From NCBI RefSeq assembly GCF_002915175.1, contig NZ_NXEJ01000002.1, positions 92,236 to 156,235 of the forward strand: a DNA stretch of 64,000 bases, given 5' to 3'. Shown here piece by piece: positions 8,271 through 17,029 of the stretch; position 1 is the stretch's first letter, and every line of letters starts with the position of its first letter. The translations under genes were made by a program, and so were the position numbers. Source of the DNA: Agrobacterium rosae (lineage in GTDB: Bacteria > Pseudomonadota > Alphaproteobacteria > Rhizobiales > Rhizobiaceae). The notes under the pieces are model-generated. The model ran no database searches. It was not told where the DNA came from and saw only the letters and a program-made list of their open reading frames with translations.

Positions 8271-9809
8271 ATGATGATGCGCAGCACGCTTTTGCAATCG
8301 GTAAACCTCACACGCCGCCTGGCCTTGGGTCTTGCCGTTGCCACCACGCTTTCAGCCATGCTGCCCGCTACAGTGGCTTTTGCAGCGGCAAAAAATTTCA
8401 TCACCATCGGCATGGGCACAGAGCCTGCAGGGCTTGACCCGACAGCCGGCGCCAACGTCTTCATCGGCCAAGTCACATGGCAGAACGTCTTTGAAGGTCT
8501 CGTCACCATCGACAAGGACGGCAAGATCCAGCCGCAACTGGCAGACAGCTGGGAGATTTCCGAAGACGGCAAGACCTATACGTTCAAGCTGCATGACGGC
8601 GTGAAATTCCACGATGGCGAGGCCTTCGATTCTTCCGTCGCCAAGGCGTCGCTGGACCGTGCGCGCGGTGACGCCTCCATCAATCCGCAAAAACGCTTCT
8701 TTGCGGCCATCGACAGCATCGAAACGCCAGATGCGACGACGCTTGTTCTGAAACTGAAGCAGCCCTCCGGCAGCCTGCTGTATTGGCTCGGCTGGCCCGC
8801 CTCGGTCATGGTCGGCACCAAATCCGCCGATGCCAACAAGACGACGCCCATCGGTACTGGCCCGTTCAAATTCGTCAATTGGGCCAAGGGCGAAAAGGTC
8901 GAGTTGGCGCGCAACATGGACTACTGGAACAGGTCCGTGACCGTTGCGCTGGATAAGGCGACCTTCCGCTTTATTCCAGATCCGCAGGCGCAGGCCGCAG
9001 CGCTGAAATCAGGCGATGTCGATGCCTTCCCAGAGTTCGGCGCACCGGAATTGATGAGCTCTTTCGAGGGCGACGCGCGGCTCGGCACCTTCATTGGCAA
9101 TACCGAATTGAAGGTGGTGGCAGGCATGAACAATGCCGTCAAACCCTTCAACGATAAGCGCGTGCGGCAGGCGCTGATGATGGCGGTGGATCGCGCAACC
9201 GTCATCGAAGGCGCTTGGTCAGGCTTCGGCACGGCAATCGGCAGCCATTACACCCCCAATGATCGCGGCTACATCGATACGACTGATATCTTCTCGTATA
9301 ATGCGGAAAAGGCCAAGGCGTTGCTGGCGGAAGCTGGTTATGCCAACGGTCTGACCTTCACCATCAAGGCCCCGCAGATGGCCTATGCCCAGCGCAGCGC
9401 ACAGGTCCTGCAAGCCATGTTTGCCGAAATCGGCGTGACGATGAACATCGAAACCACCGAATTTCCGGGCAAATGGGTGTCGGATGTTTTGAAAGGTGCC
9501 AATTACGAAATGACCATCGTCGCCCATGCCGAGCCGATGGATATCGATATCTTTTCGCGCGATCCCTATTACTTCAACTACAAGAACCCGACCTTCAACG
9601 AAATCATCAAGAATGTCGAACTGACGTCCGATCCGGTGGAGCAGGAAGATTTGTATAAGGACGCGCAGAAGATTCTGGCGGCTGATGTGCCTGCATTGTT
9701 TCTGTTTGTGATGCCGAAGCTTGGTGTGTGGGACAAGAAGATTCAGGGGCTTTGGGAAAATGAGCCGATCCCGTCGAATGTTTTGGCGGATGTGCATTGG
9801 GAAGAGTGA
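8271..9809 (+). CDS. Second peptide/nickel-type ABC transporter binding protein
   Basis: An SBP_bac_5 protein of 512 residues with a signal peptide ending near AFA at residues 36-38. The n-region contains LTRRLALG, a paired arginine that weakly resembles a Tat signal, but the rest is ordinary Sec type. The body shows the family features PAGLDPTAGANVF and SWEISEDGKTYTFKLHDGV. It differs clearly from the binding protein at 1843, so it probably has another ligand. Three ATGs in a row begin at 8271; GGAGAC precedes them. Two permease genes follow after a 235-base gap filled mainly by repeat C1. Confidence 0.9.
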   Translation: MMMRSTLLQSVNLTRRLALGLAVATTLSAMLPATVAFAAAKNFITIGMGTEPAGLDPTAGANVFIGQVTWQNVFEGLVTIDKDGKIQPQLADSWEISEDGKTYTFKLHDGVKFHDGEAFDSSVAKASLDRARGDASINPQKRFFAAIDSIETPDATTLVLKLKQPSGSLLYWLGWPASVMVGTKSADANKTTPIGTGPFKFVNWAKGEKVELARNMDYWNRSVTVALDKATFRFIPDPQAQAAALKSGDVDAFPEFGAPELMSSFEGDARLGTFIGNTELKVVAGMNNAVKPFNDKRVRQALMMAVDRATVIEGAWSGFGTAIGSHYTPNDRGYIDTTDIFSYNAEKAKALLAEAGYANGLTFTIKAPQMAYAQRSAQVLQAMFAEIGVTMNIETTEFPGKWVSDVLKGANYEMTIVAHAEPMDIDIFSRDPYYFNYKNPTFNEIIKNVELTSDPVEQEDLYKDAQKILAADVPALFLFVMPKLGVWDKKIQGLWENEPIPSNVLADVHWEE

Positions 9810-9857
9810 GCTGGATGGCGGGTTTGCTTCATAGTGCGGCTCAGTGGGCTTGGGTTT

Positions 9858-10002
9858 CCCCCTCTGCCTGCCGGCATCTCCCCCACAAGGGGGGAGAAAG
9901 CACTTTGCGCACGCACCGCCAAACTGCAACTTTTAAGATGGTCGAAAGGTCGCCCCAACCTTTCTCCCCCCTTGTGGGGGAGATGCCGGCAGGCAGAGGG
10001 GG
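9858..10002. repeat. Long inverted-repeat element C1
   Basis: Two perfectly complementary 42-base arms (9858-9899 and 9961-10002) surround about 61 bases. Each arm contains two smaller hairpins: GCC-TGCC-GGC, and CTCCCCC-ACAAG-GGGGGAG. The element fills the space between the binding protein gene and the first permease gene of the second peptide importer. In RNA it would form a very long duplex. Related elements are at 15135, 44751, 57030 and 61951. Confidence 0.9.
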
Positions 10003-10044
10003 TAAGCTACACCCCCCATCATCCAACGTCGCCCGGGCACCCAC

Positions 10045-10995
10045 ATGATCGCCCTCATCTCCAAACGCATCCTAACCCTCCTCATCACCCTGCTCGCCGT
10101 CTCCTTCCTCATCTACTTCGTCATGGGCCTGCTACCCGGCGACCCTGCTGCCATCATGCTCGGCACATCGGCCAGTCCCGACACGCTCGCAGCGCTGCAA
10201 AAACAGATGGGCCTCGATCAGTCCTTGGCGCTGCGCTACCTGCACTGGCTAGCGGCCATCGCGCGGGGCGATCTCGGGCAATCCTACACCTACGGCGTCC
10301 CAGTCGCCGGGCTCATCCTCGACAGGCTCAGGGTCACACTCCCACTCGCCCTCATCACCGTCGGCCTGTCGATCCTCATCGCCCTGCCGCTCGGCGTTCT
10401 TGCGGCGCGATACAGAGGTGGCGTCATCGATTTTCTCTGCGGTCTGTTTTCCCATGCGGGCATTGCCGTTCCCGGCTTCTGGGTCGGGCTGTTGCTGATC
10501 CTGCTCTTTTCCACCACGCTCGGCTGGATGCCCGCAGGCGGTTTTCCCGGCTGGCAGGCGGGGTTTGGCCCGGCATTGAAGGCGTTGGTGCTTCCGGCGG
10601 TGGCGCTAGCCTTCTCGCAGGCCAGCGTGCTGACACGGATGTGCCGCTCGGCCATGCTGGAGGTGATGAGCGAGGATTTTGTGCGCACTATCAGGGCCAA
10701 GGGCATCGGCGAGGGTGCGACCCTGTGGAAGCACGTTCTGCCCAATGCGCTGATTCCCGTCATCACCATGATCGGCCTGCAATTCACCTTTTTGATTGCA
10801 GGCACGGTGCTGGTGGAAAATGTCTTCAATCTGCCCGGTCTCGGGCGTCTTGCCTATCAGGCGCTGACTCAGCGCGACATTGTCGTCATGCAATCGGTCG
10901 TGCTGTTCTTCTGCGCGCTGGTCATCACCATGAACTTCCTTGTCGATATGGCCTATCTGCTGATCGACCCGCGCTTGCGGGCGCGTGCCACATGA
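10045..10995 (+). CDS. Second peptide-type ABC transporter permease, DppB-like
   Basis: An inner-membrane permease of 316 residues. The N-terminus is ISKRILTLLITLLAVSFLIYF, a basic end followed by the first helix, then the GLLPGDPAAIMLG periplasmic segment found in DppB/GsiC proteins. The EAA loop is DFVRTIRAKGIGEGATLW. Its ATG lies 43 bases after the end of repeat C1. No purine-rich ribosome binding site is obvious in the C-rich sequence before the start, so translation may be weak. The gene overlaps the next permease gene by four bases. Confidence 0.88.
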   Translation: MIALISKRILTLLITLLAVSFLIYFVMGLLPGDPAAIMLGTSASPDTLAALQKQMGLDQSLALRYLHWLAAIARGDLGQSYTYGVPVAGLILDRLRVTLPLALITVGLSILIALPLGVLAARYRGGVIDFLCGLFSHAGIAVPGFWVGLLLILLFSTTLGWMPAGGFPGWQAGFGPALKALVLPAVALAFSQASVLTRMCRSAMLEVMSEDFVRTIRAKGIGEGATLWKHVLPNALIPVITMIGLQFTFLIAGTVLVENVFNLPGLGRLAYQALTQRDIVVMQSVVLFFCALVITMNFLVDMAYLLIDPRLRARAT

Positions 10996-11813
10996 GACGA
11001 TTCAATCGCCGCAGTGCCACCCTCCTAACTGGTGCCGTCATCACCGGAACTCTGCTGACCATCGCGTTGCTATCCCTCGTCTGGACGCCGCAGGTGCCGA
11101 CGAAAATGAACATTGTCGCAAAGCTGAAACCACCGCTGATGCAGGGCCTGCTGGGCACCGATCATTTCGGGCGTGACATTCTTTCCATGCTGATGGTCGG
11201 TGCCTGGAATTCACTCTCTACCGTCGTCATGGCGGTTGCCATCGGCGCCACCATCGGCACGCTGGTCGGCGTGTTTGCCGCTGCGCAACGCGGTGTTGTG
11301 GAGGCTTTGCTGATGCGGCTTTGCGATATTATTTTCGCGCTGCCGCCCATCCTTTCGGCCATGATGCTGGGTGCTTTCATCGGCTCCGGCCGCTTCACCG
11401 CCATCGTCGCCATCGCCACCTTCATGGTGCCGGTCTTTGCCCGGCTGACCTGCGCTGCGGCCTTGCAATTATGGGCGCGAGATTTCGTGTTGGCAGCGGA
11501 AAGTCTGGGGCGGGGCAGGGGGGGCATCACCTTCACCCACATTCTGCCGAACCTTACCAATCTCATCATCGTGCAGGTCAGCATCCAGCTTGGTCTTGCC
11601 ATTCTCACCGAAGCGGGCCTCAGCTTCCTTGGCCTCGGCATGCCACCACCGGCACCCACATGGGGGCGGATGTTGTGGGAATCGCAGACCTATCTCTCCG
11701 CCGCGCCCTGGCTCGCCATTCTCCCCGGCCTCGCCATTGCGCTGGCGGTTCTGGGCTTCAATCTGCTGGGAGATGGCCTGCGCGATCTGCTCGACCCCAA
11801 GCTGCGCCGATAG
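10992..11813 (+). CDS. Second peptide-type ABC transporter permease, DppC-like
   Basis: A 273-residue permease starting at the ATGA overlap with the previous gene; a longer open frame exists upstream but runs out of frame through the repeat and the DppB-like gene, so it is not the gene. The family block LGTDHFGRDILSMLMVGAWN and the EAA-type loop DFVLAAESLGRGRGGI identify it. The C-terminus AVLGFNLLGDGLRDLLDPK is standard for DppC. No ATPase gene follows: the next gene is an ExoD-like protein, so this importer needs ATPases from elsewhere. Confidence 0.9.
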   Translation: MRRFNRRSATLLTGAVITGTLLTIALLSLVWTPQVPTKMNIVAKLKPPLMQGLLGTDHFGRDILSMLMVGAWNSLSTVVMAVAIGATIGTLVGVFAAAQRGVVEALLMRLCDIIFALPPILSAMMLGAFIGSGRFTAIVAIATFMVPVFARLTCAAALQLWARDFVLAAESLGRGRGGITFTHILPNLTNLIIVQVSIQLGLAILTEAGLSFLGLGMPPPAPTWGRMLWESQTYLSAAPWLAILPGLAIALAVLGFNLLGDGLRDLLDPKLRR

Positions 11814-11900
11814 CGAAACAACGACAATGTGAGGCAGATGTCGTATTGCTGCCGCCATTGATCTGTTACAGCGGTGCCACAATTGTGGAGTTGAAACCCT

Positions 11901-12578
11901 ATGCTGCGCCTGTCGGACAATCCCGCTCTATCGGTCGATGATGCCGAGCCGACCTTGGCGGAACCTGCCGAGACCCCTGTCGGCCTTGTCGATATTCTGC
12001 GGGCACTGGCAGGCGATGAAAGCCGTGCACGCATCTCCGTCGGTGATCTTCTGTCTGCGATGGGTGATCGCGCCTTCGGGGCACTGATGCTGGTCTTTGC
12101 TCTGCCCAATATCGTGCCCACACCGCCGGGCACATCGGCCATAACGGGCACGCCTCTCGTCTTCCTCGCCGCCCAACTCTTCGCGGGCAAAAGCCCGTGG
12201 CTGCCGCGTGTCATTGCGGATCGTTCACTGGCGCGCGAAGATTTTGCCCGCGTCGTGCAAAAGATCGTTCCTGTCTTGCTGTGGGTGCAAAAGCTGCTGC
12301 GCCCACGCATGGAAGGTCTGCTCTCGCCGGTTTTCGAGCGGGTGATCGGCCTCATTTGCCTGCTGCTCGCCGTCATTCTGGCCTTGCCCATCCCGCTCGG
12401 CAATATCCTGCCCGCCATCGCAATCTGTTGTTTTTCCTTCGCTCTTCTGGAACGCGATGGCCTGTTTGCGCTGCTGGGCGGTGTCTTGTCGGTCGTCTCG
12501 GTGGCCATCGTCAGCGGCGTGATTTATGGCATTGCCAAAGCCATGCTTTATTTCGTTATCGGACCACTGTTTGGCTGA
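11901..12578 (+). CDS. ExoD-family exopolysaccharide-associated membrane protein
   Basis: A 225-residue protein of the ExoD family, known from Sinorhizobium meliloti where it affects exopolysaccharide production and nodule invasion. A soluble N-terminal part with the family block ISVGDLLSAMGDRAFGALML is followed by LVFALPNIVPTPPGTSAITG and three or four hydrophobic helices in the C-terminal half (about residues 145-225). The biochemical role of the family is not established. It stands alone between the second peptide importer and the SorC regulator on the same strand; nothing in the context gives it a specific partner. Confidence 0.85.
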   Translation: MLRLSDNPALSVDDAEPTLAEPAETPVGLVDILRALAGDESRARISVGDLLSAMGDRAFGALMLVFALPNIVPTPPGTSAITGTPLVFLAAQLFAGKSPWLPRVIADRSLAREDFARVVQKIVPVLLWVQKLLRPRMEGLLSPVFERVIGLICLLLAVILALPIPLGNILPAIAICCFSFALLERDGLFALLGGVLSVVSVAIVSGVIYGIAKAMLYFVIGPLFG

Positions 12579-12652
12579 GCTTGCCTTGCCTTGTTTGACA
12601 TGGGCGTTGAAAAAATGTCAGCACAGTGGAAATATGACCTAAGGGCAGGCAC

Positions 12653-13606
12653 ATGGCCAAAAGATCCGAAACAGGTGGACGGCTAGATGACGCGGCGCGG
12701 GCCGGGTGGCTCTATTACGTTGCCGGCCGCACGCAGGATGAGATCGCATCCGCCATGGGCATCTCCCGCCAGTCCGCGCAGCGCCTCGTGTCATTGGCTG
12801 TTGCCGAACGCCTGATCAAGGTCCGGCTCGATCATCCCATCGCCGCCTGCCTGGAAAAAAGCGAGGCTCTACGCGAGCGCTTTTCGCTGAAATACGTGGA
12901 AGTCGTGCCGAGCGATCCGGCAGGCGTGTCCTCCACTGTCGGCATTGCCGAGGCGGGGGCTGCGGAAATCGAACGCTGGCTGCGCAAGACCGATCCCATC
13001 GTGCTGGCCATCGGCACGGGACGGACGCTGAAGGCGGCGGTCGATCAGTTGCCGCCGATGGAATGCCCGCAACACCGCATCGTGTCGCTCACCGGCAATA
13101 TCGGCCCGGATGGGTCGGCTGCGTACTACAACGTCATCTTCTCGATGGCCGATGCCATCAAGGCGCGGCATTTCCCCATGCCCTTGCCGGTTCTCTGTTC
13201 GTCTGCGGAAGAACGGGAATTGCTGCATGATCAGTCGATGGTCCGCTCCACGCTGGCGCTGGGTGCCGCCGCTGATGTGACCTTTGTTGGTGTCGGTCAG
13301 TTGGCAGAGGATGCACCGCTGTGCGTCGATGGCTTCCTTGAAGTTCAGGAGATGCGCGATCTTATCGCGAAGGGTGGTGCGGGCGAGATTTGCGGTTGGT
13401 CTTTTGATCGGGACGGACAGATTCTCGACACGCCGATCAATGATCGTGTCGCCTCCGTTCCCCTGCCACCGAGAGAGACCAGCACGGTGATTGGCATTGC
13501 CCAAGGCAAGCAAAAATCACCCGCTATTCTTGCGGCGTTACGCGGTGGGCTGCTGAACGGTGTCATCACCGACGAGGCTTCCGCCGAATATTTGCTCAGA
13601 GATTGA
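12653..13606 (+). CDS. SorC/DeoR-type sugar-binding regulator of the polyol operon
   Basis: A 317-residue SorC-family regulator. An N-terminal helix-turn-helix at about residues 25-50 (RTQDEIASAMGISRQSAQRL) is followed by the phosphosugar-binding domain, with the typical VLAIGTGRTLKAAV near the middle and GGLLNGVITDE near the end. Such proteins are repressors or activators released by a sugar or sugar phosphate. It sits directly upstream of the polyol importer and dehydrogenase genes in the same direction, which makes it their likely regulator. Confidence 0.88.
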   Translation: MAKRSETGGRLDDAARAGWLYYVAGRTQDEIASAMGISRQSAQRLVSLAVAERLIKVRLDHPIAACLEKSEALRERFSLKYVEVVPSDPAGVSSTVGIAEAGAAEIERWLRKTDPIVLAIGTGRTLKAAVDQLPPMECPQHRIVSLTGNIGPDGSAAYYNVIFSMADAIKARHFPMPLPVLCSSAEERELLHDQSMVRSTLALGAAADVTFVGVGQLAEDAPLCVDGFLEVQEMRDLIAKGGAGEICGWSFDRDGQILDTPINDRVASVPLPPRETSTVIGIAQGKQKSPAILAALRGGLLNGVITDEASAEYLLRD

Positions 13607-13671
13607 GCAGAAATATTACTGTAAAACCAGTATGTTAGCTATTCCTTGTGCATCGCAGCGCAGGTAGGTGC

Positions 13672-13700
13672 TTGACTTCCGTCTCCCAAAAGTGAGTAAT
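13672..13700 (+). promoter_or_regulatory. Putative sigma-70 promoter of the polyol operon
   Basis: TTGACT at 13672-13677 and AGTAAT at 13695-13700 are separated by 17 bases, a rhizobial housekeeping-type promoter with a good -35 and a weak -10. It is 50 bases upstream of the binding-protein ATG. The ribosome binding site GGGAGGAAG lies at about 13738-13746. Confidence 0.4.
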
Positions 13701-13749
13701 TGCCCTAGAGCAAAGCGAATGCTCACAAACTTCTTCTGGGAGGAAGATC

Positions 13750-15063
13750 ATGACTTTGAAGACACTTCTGCTGGGCGCGTGCTCGGCTCTCGCCTTTTCG
13801 GGCCTCGCTTCCGCAGAAACGCTGACCATCGCCACCGTCAACAACGGCGATATGATCCGCATGCAGGGACTGACATCCGAATTCACCGCCAAAAATCCCG
13901 ATATCAAGGTTGAATGGGTTACGCTGGAAGAAAACGTCCTGCGCGAACGCGTCACCACCGATATCGCCACCAATGGCGGCCAATACGACATCATGACCAT
14001 CGGCAACTACGAAGTTCCGATATGGGCCAAGCAGGGCTGGCTTCTGCCGCTCGAAAAGCTCGGCGATAACTACGATGTCGCTGACATGCTGCCTTCGATC
14101 AAGGGTGGTTTGACTGTCGATTCCAAGCTCTATGCTGCACCGTTCTATGGCGAATCCGCCATGATCATGTATCGCAAGGACCTGTTTGAAAAAGCAGGCC
14201 TGAAGATGCCGGAAAACCCGACCTGGGAATTCATTGGTGACGCAGCCCGCAAGATCACCGATCGTAAGGCTGACATCAACGGCATGTGCCTTCGCGGCAA
14301 AGCCGGCTGGGGCGAAAACATGGCCTTCATCACGGCTCTCACCAACTCCTTTGGTGGTCGCTGGTTCGATGAAAACTGGAAGCCTCAGTTCGATCAGCCT
14401 GAGTGGAAGAACGCGCTTCAGTTCTACGTCGATCTCATGAAGGATGCCGGTCCGTCCGGTGCTTCCTCCAACGGCTTTAACGAAAACCTGACACTGTTCC
14501 AGCAGGGCAAATGCGGCATGTGGATCGACGCCACGGTAGCGGCCTCCTTCGTGTCGAACCCGAAGGATAGCAAGGTTGCCGACAAGGTTGGCTACGCGCT
14601 GTTCCCGACGCATGGCGAATTGAAGAACCACGGCAACTGGCTCTGGTCCTGGAACCTCGCCATTCCCAAGAGCTCGCAGAAGGCAGAAGCTGCTGAAAAG
14701 TTCATTGCCTGGGCAACCAGCAAGGAATACACGCAGCTCGTCGCATCCAAGGATGGCTGGGCCAACGTTCCTCCGGGCACCCGTACCTCGCTCTACAAGA
14801 ACGCGGATTACGAAAAGGCGGCGGGCTTTGCAGCACCGACGCTCGCTGCCATGAACGCGGCTGATATCACCAAGCCAACGGTGAAGCCGGTGCCTTACAC
14901 AGGCGGTCAGTTCGTGGCGATCCCTGAGTTCCAGTCCCTTGGCACCACGGTCGGTCAGCTGTTCTCGGCGGTTGTTGCCGGTCAGTCCAGCGTCGATGAC
15001 GCGCTTGCCAGCGCACAGTCCACGGCCACGCGTGAAATGACGCGCTCGGGATATATCAAGTAA
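13750..15063 (+). CDS. smoE: Sorbitol/mannitol-type ABC transporter binding protein
   Basis: A 437-residue extracellular solute-binding protein (SBP_bac_1) with a signal peptide ending near ASA at residue 23. The mature start ETLTIATVNNGDMIRMQGLTSEF resembles the SmoE/MtlE binding proteins for sorbitol, mannitol and related polyols. Two permeases, an ATPase and a mannitol-type dehydrogenase follow in order, the same order as in the smoEFGK-mtlK operon of Rhodobacter sphaeroides; the symbol rests on that match. A strong hairpin and repeat C2 separate it from the permease genes, so its message could be more stable than theirs. Other polyols such as arabitol remain possible ligands. Confidence 0.85.
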   Translation: MTLKTLLLGACSALAFSGLASAETLTIATVNNGDMIRMQGLTSEFTAKNPDIKVEWVTLEENVLRERVTTDIATNGGQYDIMTIGNYEVPIWAKQGWLLPLEKLGDNYDVADMLPSIKGGLTVDSKLYAAPFYGESAMIMYRKDLFEKAGLKMPENPTWEFIGDAARKITDRKADINGMCLRGKAGWGENMAFITALTNSFGGRWFDENWKPQFDQPEWKNALQFYVDLMKDAGPSGASSNGFNENLTLFQQGKCGMWIDATVAASFVSNPKDSKVADKVGYALFPTHGELKNHGNWLWSWNLAIPKSSQKAEAAEKFIAWATSKEYTQLVASKDGWANVPPGTRTSLYKNADYEKAAGFAAPTLAAMNAADITKPTVKPVPYTGGQFVAIPEFQSLGTTVGQLFSAVVAGQSSVDDALASAQSTATREMTRSGYIK

Positions 15064-15076
15064 TCCTCCCGAAGAT

Positions 15077-15105
15077 CGCCGTCCGGCCTTAAGGGTCGGG
15101 CGGCG
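15077..15105 (+). other. Intercistronic hairpin after the binding-protein gene
   Basis: CGCCGTCCGGCC at 15077-15088 pairs with GGGTCGGGCGGCG at 15093-15105 around a TTAA loop, with small imperfections. It begins 14 bases after the smoE stop codon. There is no U tract, so it is more likely a 3' mRNA stability element than a full terminator, as at other binding-protein/permease junctions. Confidence 0.5.
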
Positions 15106-15134
15106 GGTATATTCAAAGCCGTTATGTTTCCGTG

Positions 15135-15270
15135 AAATCCCCTCCCCAACCCCTCCCCACAAGGGGGAGGGGCTTCATCCGCAGCACCGCTGTCGCCTCG
15201 AGTGAATTTCGGCGCTTGCGGCACGGTTTCTCCCCCCTTGTGGGGGAGATGGCCGGCAGGCCAGAGGGGG
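15135..15270. repeat. Long inverted-repeat element C2 (hybrid left end)
   Basis: The right arm at 15227-15270 is a typical C-family arm with the GGCC-stem, GGCA-loop (TGCC on the other strand) hairpin. The left part at 15135-15176 is different: CCCCTCCCCACAAGGGGGAGGGG with another C-rich run before it. The two ends therefore match only in the inner hairpin. It lies between smoE and its first permease gene and ends 39 bases before the permease start. Confidence 0.75.
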
Positions 15271-15309
15271 TCTTCGACACCAAGCTCAGAAGGCGGAGGA
15301 AGCCATCCG

Positions 15310-16182
15310 ATGGCGACGCAAAATACGAAAAATCTGGCGCGGGTTATGATGGCGCCGTCGGTCATCCTGCTTCTCGTCTGGATGATCGTGCCACTGGCCA
15401 TGACGCTGTGGTTCTCTTTCCAGAATTACAATCTTTTGAACCCGGCCAATGTCAGCTTCGCTGGCTTGTTCAATTACCAGTATTTCTATACCGACCCGGC
15501 CTTCTTCCAGTCCATCTGGAATACGCTGGTCATCGTCGGCGGCGTGCTGATGATCACGGTTATCGGCGGCATCGGCATTGCGCTGTTGCTGGACCAGCCC
15601 ATTTTCGGGCAGGGCATCGTGCGCATTCTCGTCATCTCGCCCTTCTTTGTCATGCCACCCGTTGCGGCTCTCGTCTGGAAGAACATGATCATGCATCCCG
15701 GTTATGGGGTGCTGGCGGACCTATCAAGGTTCTTCGGATTTCAGCCCATCGACTGGTTCTCGCAGTTTCCGCTTCTGTCCATCGTCATCATCGTGGCCTG
15801 GCAGTGGCTGCCTTTCGCGACACTCATCCTGCTGACGGCACTTCAGTCGCTGGATGGCGAGCAGAAGGAAGCCGCCGAAATGGATGGTGCCAGCTTCTTC
15901 AGCCGCTTCATCTATCTGACGCTGCCGCACTTAGCGCGTGCCATCACCGTCGTCATTCTCATCCAGACGATCTTCCTGCTTGGCGTCTATGCGGAAATCC
16001 TCGTCACCACCAACGGTGGCCCGGGCTACGCCTCGACCAATCTCGCCTTCCTCATCTATCGCACGGCGCTGCTGGGCTATGATGTGGGTGGAGCGTCCGC
16101 CGGTGGCATCATCGCCGTCATCCTTGCAAACGTCGTCGCCATCTTCCTGATGCGCGCCGTCGGCAAGAACCTCGATCGATAG
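15310..16182 (+). CDS. smoF: Sorbitol/mannitol-type ABC transporter permease 1
   Basis: A 290-residue inner-membrane permease of the sugar importer class (MalF/UgpA type). Start chosen at the ATG at 15310, behind GGCGGAGGA; the open frame extends back through repeat C2, but that part has no coding character. The first helix (VMMAPSVILLLVWMIVPLAM) and the EAA loop around LDGEQKEAAEMDGASFFSRF are typical. It pairs with the permease encoded at 16194 to form the channel. The gap of only 11 bases to that gene indicates one transcript. Confidence 0.88.
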   Translation: MATQNTKNLARVMMAPSVILLLVWMIVPLAMTLWFSFQNYNLLNPANVSFAGLFNYQYFYTDPAFFQSIWNTLVIVGGVLMITVIGGIGIALLLDQPIFGQGIVRILVISPFFVMPPVAALVWKNMIMHPGYGVLADLSRFFGFQPIDWFSQFPLLSIVIIVAWQWLPFATLILLTALQSLDGEQKEAAEMDGASFFSRFIYLTLPHLARAITVVILIQTIFLLGVYAEILVTTNGGPGYASTNLAFLIYRTALLGYDVGGASAGGIIAVILANVVAIFLMRAVGKNLDR

Positions 16183-16193
16183 GAGACAGGATC

Positions 16194-17018
16194 ATGGCTC
16201 GTAAAGTCTCGACACGCTCCAAAATCGGCTTCACCATTGCCGCCTGGGTTATTGCCCTCTTGCTGTTCTTCCCGATCCTCTACGCCTTCGTCACATCGCT
16301 GAAGACGGAGCCGGAAGCGATTGCGGGCTTCAGCCTCTGGCCATCGGGAACGTTTGAAAACTACATTACGGTCAATACGCAGCGGGATTACTTCAAGCCG
16401 TTCATGAACTCTGTGATCCTCTCGGTAGGCTCCACCATCGTGGCACTTCTGATCGCGATCCCTGCGGCCTGGGCCATGGCGTTTTCGCCTACCAAGCGCA
16501 CCAAGGATATTCTGATGTGGATGCTCTCCACCAAGATGATGCCTGCGGTGGCGGTGCTGGTGCCGATCTATCTCATCTTCCGCAATGCCGGTCTGCTCGA
16601 TACCCGCATCGGCCTCACCATCATGCTCACCTTCATCAATCTGCCGATCGTGGTTTGGATGCTCTACACATACTTCCGGGAAATTCCGGGTGAAATTCTC
16701 GAAGCGTCCCGCATGGATGGCGCATCGCTCTGGAACGAGATCGTCTATGTGCTGACGCCGATGGCGATCCCGGGCATTGCCTCTACGCTTCTTCTCAACA
16801 TCATTCTGGCGTGGAACGAATCCTTCTGGACCATTCGTCTCACCACCACCAATGCCGCACCGCTGACGGCCTTCATCGCCTCCTTCTCCAGCCCGCAGGG
16901 TCTGTTCTGGGCGAAGCTGTCTGCCGCTTCGATGATGGCGATTGCGCCGATCCTCGTGCTTGGCTGGTTCTCCCAGAAACAACTCGTTCGCGGCCTGACC
17001 TTCGGCGCGGTGAAATAA
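16194..17018 (+). CDS. smoG: Sorbitol/mannitol-type ABC transporter permease 2
   Basis: A 274-residue permease of the MalG/UgpE type. It has an N-terminal helix ([20 protein letters not shown]), a periplasmic segment with the conserved [10 protein letters not shown], and an EAA loop reading [28 protein letters not shown] just before the ATG is a good ribosome binding site. Its position between the first permease and the ATPase matches the smoEFGK order. Confidence 0.88.
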   Translation: MARKVSTRSKIGFTIAAWVIALLLFFPILYAFVTSLKTEPEAIAGFSLWPSGTFENYITVNTQRDYFKPFMNSVILSVGSTIVALLIAIPAAWAMAFSPTKRTKDILMWMLSTKMMPAVAVLVPIYLIFRNAGLLDTRIGLTIMLTFINLPIVVWMLYTYFREIPGEILEASRMDGASLWNEIVYVLTPMAIPGIASTLLLNIILAWNESFWTIRLTTTNAAPLTAFIASFSSPQGLFWAKLSAASMMAIAPILVLGWFSQKQLVRGLTFGAVK

Positions 17019-17029
17019 GGAATAAGAAA

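Noticed and set aside
9858-10002. Repeat C1 as a CRISPR array or insertion sequence
   Set aside because: It has only two inverted arms, no regular spacers and no transposase gene; MITE-like at most.
9834-11813. A single 659-residue frame spanning the repeat, the DppB-like gene and the DppC-like gene
   Set aside because: Only the part from 10992 has family features; the front runs through repeat C1 and the wrong frame of the DppB-like gene.
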